This document shows positions 22,720-31,855 of a stretch of 64,000 bases of DNA, in pieces (positions within the stretch are counted from its first letter, which is position 1; every line of letters begins with the position of its first letter). The notes under the pieces were generated by a model. The model saw only the letters and a program-made list of their open reading frames with translations. It was not told the DNA's origin and searched no databases. The stretch covers positions 53,363-117,362 of the forward strand of contig JAPXFQ010002100.1 of NCBI GenBank assembly GCA_028564705.1, in the 5' to 3' direction. This DNA comes from Apricaphanius iberus (lineage: Eukaryota; Chordata; Actinopteri; Cyprinodontiformes; Aphaniidae). The translations under genes were made by a program, and so were the position numbers.

Positions 22720-23628
22720 TCAAACTGTGCTTTCTAAGATCCAGTCCGACTCACACCGCCCTCTGTCCGAGTCTCCGTCCTCTTCCTTCGAGAGCAACAT
22801 CCCGCTCATGGACTGGCTCCGTTTGTTCCGCATCACGCGGCCCAACTTCACCGTCCCTCCTGCCCTCGGATGGGGCGAGTGAGTCTTTGAGCCTTCTTCG
22901 CTCAGCGAGTACCTCCTCCTTGCCCTGCTCCGGCCTCCCTCCTCCGTCGGAAGAGTCTGGTACCTGGCGGAGGAGGAGACGGCGCGAGGGGCCCGGCGCA
23001 GGACCGGCGTTTCTCGGAATCGCGTGGACAGAACCGGGCTGGGGGTGGGAAGGGGCGTGGAGAACGCGGATCGGACGAAGGGAGGCGGCGGGGTGTTGTT
23101 GAGACGGGTGGAGTTGTTACGGTTGGTGTTGAGGTTCTCCAGTGGCGTGGAGGAGGTAGGTGGACGAGGAGACGAGGCGGCGGGCATCTCCGAGGCGTTA
23201 GCGGAACCAGAATCGGGCTTACTGGGAGCCGCCTTCCGCTTCGTCTTGTGCAGGGACCCGGTGGCGGCGTTGGGCGACCCAACGGCAGCTAGAGGTCTCT
23301 GTTCGGCCCCTTTTTCCCGGTCTTTTCCTCCAGCTGTTGGGCTTCGGGGCCCCCAGCTCTGGCTGAGGACAGAAGTGGCCGTAGAGCAGTCGGGGAGGGA
23401 GCACTCAGACGACTGGGTCACCGTGTCCTTTTCCCCGTTACCGCCTCCCGCAGCGGATGCTCCGCCCCTTTTCTTCGAGCCGGCAGAGAGCTCGTCCAAT
23501 CCGATGGATCCATGTTTGGAGGAGCTCGGCGTGACGGTGCATCCATGTGACTGCTGCCCGTTGGTCTGCGAGTGAACATTGGTCATTGACATCGAAACGC
23601 CTTTGCCACCCTCACCAGGGTTACAAAC
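22720..23628 (-). CDS. lrfn5: lrfn5 last coding exon: cytoplasmic tail with ESTV end
   Basis: The exon opens after a clean acceptor (TCTTTTTACCAG) with VCNPGE, phase 0, and runs 302 codons to the stop. The tail of LRFN5 (SALM5), a postsynaptic adhesion protein, lies in the cytoplasm. LRFN5-like blocks are SQTNG near the start, TQSSE with a Ser/Thr-rich run ending SQSW, a KTKRK patch and NTNRNNST. After these comes a long Arg/Ser/Pro-rich extension with KRSQSMSGMLL and a carboxy end DWILESTV. ESTV is a class I PDZ ligand (S/T-x-V), known from LRFN1, LRFN2 and LRFN4, but mammalian LRFN5 is described as lacking one. The exon is G+C-rich, so long frames appear on the other strand; these are shadows. 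The call is firm for an LRFN family member and strong for lrfn5. Confidence 0.93.
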   Translation of the reverse strand, partial: VCNPGEGGKGVSMSMTNVHSQTNGQQSHGCTVTPSSSKHGSIGLDELSAGSKKRGGASAAGGGNGEKDTVTQSSECSLPDCSTATSVLSQSWGPRSPTAGGKDREKGAEQRPLAAVGSPNAATGSLHKTKRKAAPSKPDSGSANASEMPAASSPRPPTSSTPLENLNTNRNNSTRLNNTPPPPFVRSAFSTPLPTPSPVLSTRFRETPVLRRAPRAVSSSARYQTLPTEEGGRSRARRRYSLSEEGSKTHSPHPRAGGTVKLGRVMRNKRSQSMSGMLLSKEEDGDSDRGRCESDWILESTV

Positions 23629-24819
23629 CTGGTAAAAAGACAAAACAGAGAAGGTTTTATCTTTTGTTCCATAATCAAACTTTCACACAATTAATGTTTT
23701 CAATATTAATTCATTAATATGTTTTCAAAACAAACTCCTTATGGTATATTCCATTACATCTCTTTGCTTATTGTCAATTAGATCAGGCAGTTAGAGTTAT
23801 AGCAGGCCTTTCCTGAACAAACTTGATTATAATGAGTCATTTGGAGAGTATAATTAAGTCTGTTGCAACATTTATAAAATATAAAACACTGGTCCTTGAC
23901 AAGAAGAATGAGCCAACTTCCATAACAGGTTTACCTGTTCTACTGTTTCTCTGAAATCTATCAGCGAGACAGAGAGAGGGATCTAACTACTGCATAGTAA
24001 CTGACAGTCAAAGGCTTCATCTATTAGTTATGACCCTTTTCTATTTGGCAAAGGTTCAAAGCACCAGGTGGGAGATCCATTGCCTCTCAATGGACAGCTA
24101 CTCGGCCAAGATGTGTAAAACAGTCCCTCCACGAGCAGCTTGCAAAACAGGTTGTAAAACCACCAAGTAAAGGAAACTTTAGGTGTGTGTGTACACCAGG
24201 TGGACACATTTGGACAATTTCCTCTCGTGAACTTTTTGGCTTAACTGAATTAGTGAATGAATTAAGGGTCAGCGTCTGTGTTCGAGCAGGTTCCAACTCC
24301 CTTTCATGCATGTATTTATTCCTAATGTTTTAGGGAAGTGTGAAAAGATACTGTAAACAAAGATTTTCTTCAGAAATAAAAACAATCTTTGTTTCTTTTT
24401 TATCAGTTTAAGAAAAGCAAAGTGAGCAAACAAAAGAAAAATCTTTTGCCTTTAATCCAACATCAGTTCTTATAGATAAACTAGCTAAAAATTCTGGGAT
24501 TTTTGTGTAAAATCAACCAATTATACCAAACAGGTTTAAAAGGATCATCAATGTCACAAGGAGGTTGAAACACAGTCACTAAGTGAAACAGTAACAGCTA
24601 TGTAGGAGGCTTAAAGCTGGGTGAGGAACAGCCAAACTCTGCTACCAGGGTGAGGTTCAAGTCATGGCAAGATTGAGCTCAGCAACAAGACACAAGGTAG
24701 TTCTACTGCATCAGTATGTGGTCTCTCCATAAAAAATATTTCACAGCAGAATGGGGTTTTCTACATCTGTTGTTCAAGTTCTTTTGAAGAATGACAAAGA
24801 AACGCGTAACGTAGAGGAC
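23629..24819 (-). other. lrfn5 last intron, proximal part
   Basis: Intronic A+T-rich sequence of the 3,806-bp intron 23629-27434. No repeat or frame recognised in this part. Confidence 0.6.
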
Positions 24820-25165
24820 TGGTTTCCAAACTTCCCAATCTCTGACCCACAAAATAAACATTTAAGGGGCCCGTGACCCCAACTCTTGATCGAACATACA
24901 AACATTTTATTCTGAATCACTTAAAAAGTTGTACAATGACAACAAAACCAACATTAAACGCCAAAATATTGAGTAATATATGTTTGTTTTTTTTATCAAT
25001 TCAAGTATTTTTTTCCATCTTTCATTCAATTCATAGAATGCAGACGCTTGCTCATTGACATTTCTGGTTTTGATATTTTTTCTCAACAGAATCTCAAGAC
25101 CCCACACTACATGTTTGTGACCCCAAACGGGGTCCCAACCCCAAGTTTGGGAACCGCTGATGTAG
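24820..25165. mobile_element. Probable small DNA transposon
   Basis: The left end (ACTGGTTTCCAAACTTCCC) and inverted right end (CAGCGGTTCCCAAACTTGGG) form an imperfect terminal inverted repeat of the kind common in fish hAT-type MITEs. The inner copies of GTGACCCCA are also inverted or repeated. I could not find a convincing 8-bp target duplication. Confidence 0.5.
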
Positions 25166-25245
25166 ACGATCATAGACGCAGTGGTTGGCCCAAAAAAAAC
25201 TTGGTGCAGTTAATGAAAGAGCTAATTAATCTTTGAAATCAGAAG

Positions 25246-25400
25246 ATGTCCAGCTGTGTCATCAGCTCAGATATGGCAGAAAGCAGTGGGACCCAGTTAC
25301 ACCCATCTACTGTCCACAGACGTCTGTCCAGGAATTGTCTTCATGGAGGAGTTGGAGCCAAAAAGCCAAACCTCCAACGTGGCAACAAGAGACCCAAGAA
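25246..25400 (+). pseudogene. Tc1-like transposase fragment
   Basis: The frame reads GTQLHPSTVHRRLSRNCLHG, then AKKPNLQRGNK, matching the second helix-turn-helix region of Tc1-type transposases (STVxRRLxxxGLxGxxxxKKP). No catalytic domain follows in frame. A microsatellite-like GTAA/TTAC-rich stretch (25460-25570) comes next. Confidence 0.75.
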
Positions 25401-25439
25401 TGCAGGAAAACAGAGGAACTGGGGGGGAGAACAATGGCA

Positions 25440-25570
25440 GCAGCAGCATCTTACATTAAAAAAAGTAATTTGTTATAGTTACAAACTACTTTTTCCAAAA
25501 AGTAATTGAGTTAGTAACCCAGTTACACGCTGAAAAAGTAATTAGTTACTAAGCAAAGTAACTGTGACGT
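25440..25570. repeat. AGTAA/TTACT-rich repeat
   Basis: Alternating AAAAGTAAT, TAGTTAC and related words, similar in style to the stretch at about 57870-58015. They resemble ends of a common fish DNA transposon, but I found no clear borders. Confidence 0.4.
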
Positions 25571-26504
25571 TATTTCTATGTTCTATTACGCGGTTATGGT
25601 CTTTAAAGTCTATAACGTCATGTATTTCCATAACTGAATGAGGATTAAAAAACAGCATATGCAGAATCTTAGAACATTTGGTATTTGAACCTGACTCAGT
25701 AAGATTGAAGCTAAATATCGTACATACATATATGACATTACATATACATACATAGTCACACACTTTTCATTGAAGTGAAAAACTAAGAGACACATGTGGG
25801 TGAAAAGAATCAGGAAACACTGTATCCTATTTCTATCCAGTTGTTTGTAGAAAGACATTTTAAGATTTGGGGTCACCTGGTCACATGAGCTGTAAGGGAT
25901 CTGTATTTAAACTGTAATTTTTGTTAGTTTCTGCTAGGAAGCTTTTGTGTGAGTTTTTTTTCTTTTTTGGTGAGATGGCGAAGAAAATGCATGACGGAGA
26001 GAAGGACATCGCTGCAATCTTAGCTGGGTTTCACAGAAGGCCAAATTCAGTTTCTGGTTGGTGGTGTCTTTACTAAAACCTTTCCGGAAGCTTTTGGCTT
26101 CGCTCAATTTCTTTCAAAGTTGGTATATTTATGGTGAAGGAGTTGCTGAACGTTTTCGGTGACATCATTGTGCATGGGAACATTGTCAGCATGGTGTTTT
26201 CCTCTGTCACATATTAAAATGTAAAAAAGTGAGGAGAGAAATTTCACATTTCTCCTTCGGGTTATTCTAATTTACTCAGGCAGAGTATCAGACATAATAT
26301 TTTTGACACTTGGAATACATTACCGAAAGTCTGAAGATGTTACTAGACACCAAGAACATGCATAATAACCTTATTAATGTGGAGCAATTCATTTACTTTG
26401 GGCAGGTCTTTTAGGCGTTTTTTTCCTGAAAATGGGGTCAGGGCTTTACAGGTTAATGTTGTTCTCGATGCTGAGAATTACCGGCAGATACCTATCCATC
26501 ATAA

Positions 26505-26576
26505 AATACCATCAGGGCGACGTATGATTGGCTCCTAATTATTTAGGAGCCAATCATACGTTGCCATGACGGTATT
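26505..26576. repeat. Long hairpin inside the Tc1 relic
   Basis: Arms 26521-26538 and 26543-26560 are perfectly complementary (18 bp) around a 4-base loop TTAT. The pairing continues outward over 16 more bases with 3 mismatches (26505-26520 with 26561-26576). The left arm codes for the transposase segment RRMIGS, so the right arm is an inverted duplicate of coding sequence. Confidence 0.92.
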
Positions 26577-26634
26577 AAGAACCATCTTCAGCATAAAGAA
26601 GAACAGGAAGTCCTGGAAGTGATGGTATGGCCCC

Positions 26635-27026
26635 CACACTACAAAAACTTTCCATCTAACCAAGTCAAAAAATCTTTTTTCCACTAAAAGTATTTTTTGA
26701 TCTTGTTTTGAGACTTATATACTAAAACGGAGCAGAAGGTGTTAGATTATTAATCCTGTTTTGAGTATAAATGCCTTATTTTAAGAATTCTTACCAAGCT
26801 TGACTATAATAAAGTATTTTAAGGGTTAGGGTAATCTAAAGCTTTTTAAAATAAGTGAAATAATCTACCAATGTAGTAAAACAGTTTCACTTGGTAAGAA
26901 AACTCAAAATAAGATTAATAATCTAACACATTCAGCTCTTGATTAGTATCTAAGACTCATAAAAAAAAACTTTTTGCTGGAAACCAGATTTTTTGACTAA
27001 ATTAGATGGACAGTTTTTGCAGTGTG
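26635..27026. mobile_element. Palindromic MITE, copy 1, inserted in the Tc1 relic
   Basis: The ends read inward CACACTACAAAAACTTTCCA and CACACTGCAAAAACTGTCCA. The inverted arms extend over most of the element (TCTTGTTTTGAGACTTATA-type words recur inverted). The same structure is at 52248-52650. Transposase reading is cut exactly at its borders (WPP on the left, PDLN on the right), which shows that it inserted into the older Tc1 copy. Confidence 0.8.
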
Positions 27027-27434
27027 CGCCTGATCTAAACATCATGGAGTGTGTCTGGGATCACATGAAGAGACAGAACGATGTGAGGAAGACTACATCC
27101 AGAGAAGATCTGGGGGTTTTTCTCCAACATGTTTGGAAAAACCTACTAGCAGATTTCCTTCATCAACTTTCTGTAAGTGAACCTGGAAGAACTGATGCTG
27201 TTTGCAGGAAAACGGTGGTCACACCAAATATTGATTAGATTCACAGATTTCTCTTTTGTTCTTTCTCTACATTTTGTTTATTGATGAAAATAAATGATTA
27301 ACACTTCCATTTTTTAAAGCATTCTTTACGGTTCTTTGACACTTTGGTGTGGCAGAGTCTAAGCCAGGCTCCACATATGTACATTTATCCATTTTCCACT
27401 TCATGACTCATTTCAAATGAACTTGTACACCCAC

Positions 27435-27708
27435 CTTGTAACGTATCATCAGGATAATGATGAATACGAGCACCGAGGCCACTATTATCCCTCCGATGAT
27501 GATGATCATGGTCCCGCCGAGGAACTGAGACTGCATGAAGTGACACCTCATGTACTCCGACTCGGTGGTGAACTGCACACAGCCGACCACTCGCGTTGCC
27601 GTCAGGGAGGTGATGACGTCGTCGTAGATGGCCAGGACACAGAGGTCGTACTGAGTCCCCGCCGCCAGGTTGTTGACCAGGAAGTTCTCGCTTGACGGAG
27701 GGATCATT
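27435..27708 (-). CDS. lrfn5: lrfn5 exon: end of fibronectin III and transmembrane helix
   Basis: The 274-bp exon enters at TCTCTGCTACAG with one base completing an Arg codon, and leaves phase 0 at TACAAG|GTGGGT. It encodes [20 protein letters not shown] and [11 protein letters not shown] (carboxy half of the fibronectin-III fold). A short juxtamembrane stretch with paired Cys ([15 protein letters not shown]) follows, then a single membrane helix [20 protein letters not shown] and the basic stop-transfer RYK. The wording agrees with vertebrate LRFN5. It places the protein as type I in the postsynaptic membrane. The antisense 92-codon frame here is a shadow. Confidence 0.95.
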
Positions 27709-30700
27709 CTGTAGCAGAGAAGGAGGGAAAAACAGATAATTTCAACACATTTATTGATGCATCCTGAAAGTTTTTTATCAATAAAATCACAAACTGCCCA
27801 CTTGCAGATATATCACATTGTTAGATCAATATATTCACTACAAAAGAAATACTTTTTTTAAATCAACCAACAACTCCATTGAGCATACAAGAGAAAATAT
27901 AATGTAGGGATTTTGGTCTTTTAATATTTCTGAACCAAACAGAAATCAGATGTTTCCAAATTGTTTTGAACATGAAAGATTAGCTGAATTTAGAGTCAAA
28001 TGGTTCTTAAATACCAATCACACAAAGTATTTAGTTTTGCTGTAATGCTGTAGAAAGACATTAGGCCTCAGTAAATCTTATCTTACTACGACAGTTAATC
28101 ACTTTGTAAACTAGCAACGCTTCAATCCATCAGAACGGAGTAGAAAAAAACAAACAAATTTCTGTTCCTTAGGAGGGGCATGGCAGAAAATAGTAGAGAA
28201 GCACTGGCTAATATAGTGTTTTTATTAACTTATTTCATACTTTTTATTTTGTATTTATTTATTTTCTGTGCTTTGCTGTTCCAATTGTTAAAATATAAAA
28301 TAATCATAGTTCTTATTCGTGTTTTTCCTCTTTTGTTTTAGTCTCTCAAAAAAAAAGTACCACTAAGGATACACATAAAGTACCGGGTCGATAAGGAGTA
28401 TCGTTAAGAGTAGTAGTATCGATAAATCCTCAACGATGCCCATCCCTACTGGGTTGTAGGCTTCGGCTCATGCTACCACTGGAGTAAAAGCCCCGCCGGC
28501 ATTCAAAAGTGACCAAAACATCAGCGGTCACCACCTGTAGAACCCCTCCTATAATTTCAACCGTGTTTCAATCCCAGTTGCACAACAGCATGTGAAACTG
28601 TCAATCAGTGTTGCTTCTAAAGTGGCCAGTTTGATGTCAGAGAAGTGTGTTTATCCTGAGTTACAGTGTGTTTATTATGATTATTATACAATAACCATTT
28701 GCTATTTGAGATATATTGTCCAACATTAATCAGGAACTAGGATGATTAGAACTACACTTAAGAAAATGACATTCCTAGATGGTCAGTTTGGTCTTATAAT
28801 ATTATAAACAAGGTGGGGGGAGGGGGGGGGCACCAAATCATGATGCAAAACACACACACATAAAAATGAATTCCTGCCAGTAAACGTAAGTTCCCCGTCA
28901 TAAATGCATCTCTCTTACAATACAGTAGTTAGTGCACTGATAAACAACTTGTAGGATTTACTTAAAAAAATGATTGTAATGTTGGGTCACACACTGGAGA
29001 AACTCGCTTCAAGGAACCCAAAGACCACACCAGGTGAATCCTACACATTGATAAACAGAAAGCCCGACGGAAGGTTCCCTGAGTTTCAGAGCGCTGAGAG
29101 AAACAGAGCTGAGTGCGGCCCGAAGTGGGAGTTCGAACAAGCCGAGAGCCTGAGTCAGCCGGAATCTGCATCACTTCGTGCCAGAGGCCGCATCGAGCCA
29201 CCGACACATAACTGATTACAGTGGCCAAGTCGGAGAATCCAGAGGTTCTGTTCGTGAGCGTCGGGGCCAGCCGTCACACAGCTGAACGCAAAAAGGAGGG
29301 AAACTACGTCCCGATCGGAACCTCCAGGAGCTACTAGCCTGCTAACTAGCTTAGCAACTCTTTGTTAGCCTGCTGGGCTAACATCGTCTGAGCCCCTTTA
29401 CCCATTCACAACAGAGAATGCATGGAGTGCTTTAAACGTTCATAAGGTCTTTTTGGGCAGATACGCTGACTCGTGTCAGTGACGTAAAAGACGGATTTAA
29501 AGCGACATGGCCGTTCAGACCTCAGCCGCTTTCAAAAACATCAGATATGCATCGGATTCAGTACCATAGGTTTGTGCCGTTCAGACCGCCAGAAAAAGAT
29601 CAGATATGGGTAAGATATAGGGGCAAAAAAGTCGGATTAGATGCGCTTTCACCTGCAGTGTGAACCTAGCCTTAGATGTGCAGGAAAACAGAGTGCTCAG
29701 CTGTGTTATGTTGGAAAAACTGAATAATTCTTCCCATCTGAGTTAGAGTTGGTTACTTTTTGTGTCACAGTGACTGAAGGCTTCACTTATTTGCCCCCTC
29801 TCTCTCTCTCTGAAATGGCCTGTCAGCTATCTGGAGCTTCCTCATTAAATTGCTAATCAAATTCCTCATTAAATCCAGGCAGGGCAGCTAGTTCACAGCT
29901 CCTGGCGTCCGTGTGTGTCCTGAGAGGAGCAGGGGGCTCCCACGGCCAGGTTAAAGCATCTGGTTTACAGTCTGAGCTAAGCGAAGGTTAGGAGACATGT
30001 TAGGGTTTAATGGTCAGTATTAAGAGCTCCAGGATAAATGTAGCAGTAGGTCAGCGTGCCCTCAGCTGAACAGCTTAATCCTGTGTGTGTGCGTTTCCGT
30101 ACAGCTCCATGAATGCTAATGGGAGCACCGAAATGTTAGATGACCCTGACTCGTCTGTCGCCTTCCTCACTTGATGTTTTAATCACCATAACGAGGAACC
30201 TGAGCTAAACACGGATTTAACTTGGCACATTTAAAGCGACATTGAAGACTGCAGGTTAATGGCAGGAGCCAATGTCACTAAATCCTACAAGCTTATACAC
30301 AAGTGGCCGCATTTATACACAACATGCATGCAGAGGCAGAGATTAATCTCCCTAATATCGCTGCGGCTCCGGGCTTCATTTGGGTGTAATAATGCGCGCG
30401 CTTCTGTCACATTAGTCAGCATTAAGTAATGGGAGGCATTTTTCTCCGTGGTTTTCTACCTCTGTAAGGCCTGCACTCTCTGGGTTCGTCGTTTCAAGCA
30501 TCAGTGTTTACAGACTCATTAAAAACCTTTAATGTGTTAAAATGTGTAAAAACAAAAGAGAGTATGAGTATTATGTTGAGGATAAGTTGGCAGTAAAATC
30601 TATTTTCTGCTTAGCTTTATTGGGCCTTGAAAAAAAACAACTGGATTTAAAACCCGAGAGATGAATGAAAGTTGTTAAGGAAGGAAAACTGACACCAAAT

Positions 30701-31272
30701 ACACTTTAAGTGTTTATTTCAGCAAAGAGAATAACCTCAGTTTGTGTTTGCTCAAGAATCTAGTGGCTTTGTTTAGTGGAGCCTGGTGGTGTGCTTGAAG
30801 AGATTTTTTAAACACTCTCAGATATTGCAAATTATGTTTATTAAACCATGAAATAGCAGAAGATAATGGCTAGGTTGTACACTGGTAGAGAAACAACAAG
30901 ATTTGGTCACATAATTGCATTAGTTTGGTGTGGAAGGCTTTGGATACGGGCTGTAGAGTGTTGCCTTGCAGCACAAGGGATGGATGCTTTAGATATTTGC
31001 TTCGACCAACGCGCTGTCCTTCCACTTTTGGAAAACCAAAGAAGTATCAGGTGCCTCAGCATTGTGTGGTCGGAAATCAGCTACTTCAGCCTCGCACAAA
31101 TCAACCACCATTGTGTTCTTTATACTAGTTAAGGTGGCTTCGTTTCCTGTTTGAAAAATGTCGTAAAATGAGGCGTTGCCTGGCCGACCAGTGAGGGTTG
31201 GGCATGGTCTGTGCTGTCACTGACATGATGGCCTGCAGCGCAACACTTCTGCAGCCGGACATCCACAGACAG
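27709..31272 (-). other. lrfn5 31.5-kb intron, left part
   Basis: Intronic DNA. It contains a G-run at 28812-28830, a likely DNA-transposon relic at about 29470-29670 (repeated CCGTTCAGACC; end CTGCAGTGTGAACCTAGCC), and short frames at 28970-29228 and 30866-31132 without recognised domains. Confidence 0.55.
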
Positions 31273-31840
31273 TGTGGTAATTCTGCATAAGGTTTAAACT
31301 TTTATTATTCAGAAGGTAAAAGACTGTTTATATAGTTTGCATGGTTGTAAAAATGGGTCTGACACTATTGTTTATGCAGGTAAGCTTTTAAGTCATAAAA
31401 CTCTGGGGTGAGTTTTATTGCAAGCTGTAAAAGCAGGATGTTTAGATAAGAAACTGGGAGAAAAGTTTTTAGAGAAGCAGATAGCCATTTAACCATAAAT
31501 CTTTATAATGAACCTTTGACCCAGAACAGAGACGACTGATCTTCTGACTCCAGGATTCTCTGACAGCAAATAAGAGCGAAGACACTGTATGAAAATGTTC
31601 TGATTGGAGAGATTAGAAACGCCTAGAGGCCCGGTTGTCTATAAAGCTGTGAAATGAAGATCAGTTAATTGTTCAGATTTCTTTAAATCTGGACCACAGA
31701 GGAACTGACGGGGGCAAAATTCCTCTGTAAAACTGCAATTTGTTAATCTGTTCAAAATAAATGTTAAACTGGAAATTGGCTCCATTTTGTCTCTGCTTGA
31801 ACATGCATTGAATTACTTATGATAATTATTTAATTCAACA
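31273..31840 (+). repeat. 5' LTR
   Basis: It is 568 bp, TG...CA bounded. A TATAAAG at 31640-31646 and an AATAAA at 31756-31761 give the spacing expected for a U3 promoter and a poly(A) signal around an R region. Differences from the 3' LTR are one extra T near 31467 and two substitutions at about 31538 and 31578. Confidence 0.95.
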
Positions 31841-31842
31841 AA

Positions 31843-31855
31843 TGGTGACCCCGAC
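31843..31855 (+). promoter_or_regulatory. Primer-binding site matching tRNA-Trp
   Basis: TGGTGACCCCGAC begins two bases after the LTR and is complementary to the 3' end of vertebrate tRNA-Trp, including its CCA. Thirteen bases match, then the similarity weakens. Trp primers are known for avian retroviruses and some other retroelements. Confidence 0.8.

Larger units (their letters stand above)
26430..27240 (+). pseudogene. Tc1-like transposase relic, rearranged and interrupted
   Basis: Left of the break the frame reads NVVLDAENYRQIPIHHKIPS then GRRMIGS, the part of a Tc1 transposase just before the second catalytic Asp. It then meets a stop inside the hairpin at 26505-26576. After it, a second piece reads QHKEEQEVLEVMVWPP. 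A MITE (about 26635-27026) interrupts here, and the transposase resumes with PDLNIMECVWDHMKRQ, the region of the last catalytic acid, ending near 27237. The second Asp segment is missing, replaced by an inverted copy of the upstream codons. The copy is inactive. Confidence 0.8.

Noticed and set aside
22902..23282. 126-codon minus-strand frame rich in Pro and Arg
   Set aside because: Another frame of the lrfn5 last exon; low complexity and not continuous with the spliced reading.
23024..23575. 183-codon plus-strand frame
   Set aside because: It lies antisense within the G+C-rich last exon of lrfn5, which has the recognised protein; no domain of its own.
30866..31132. 88-codon frame left of the LTR element, considered as a captured or interrupted gene
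   Set aside because: A second frame overlaps it, no domain is recognised, and reading does not resume after the right LTR.
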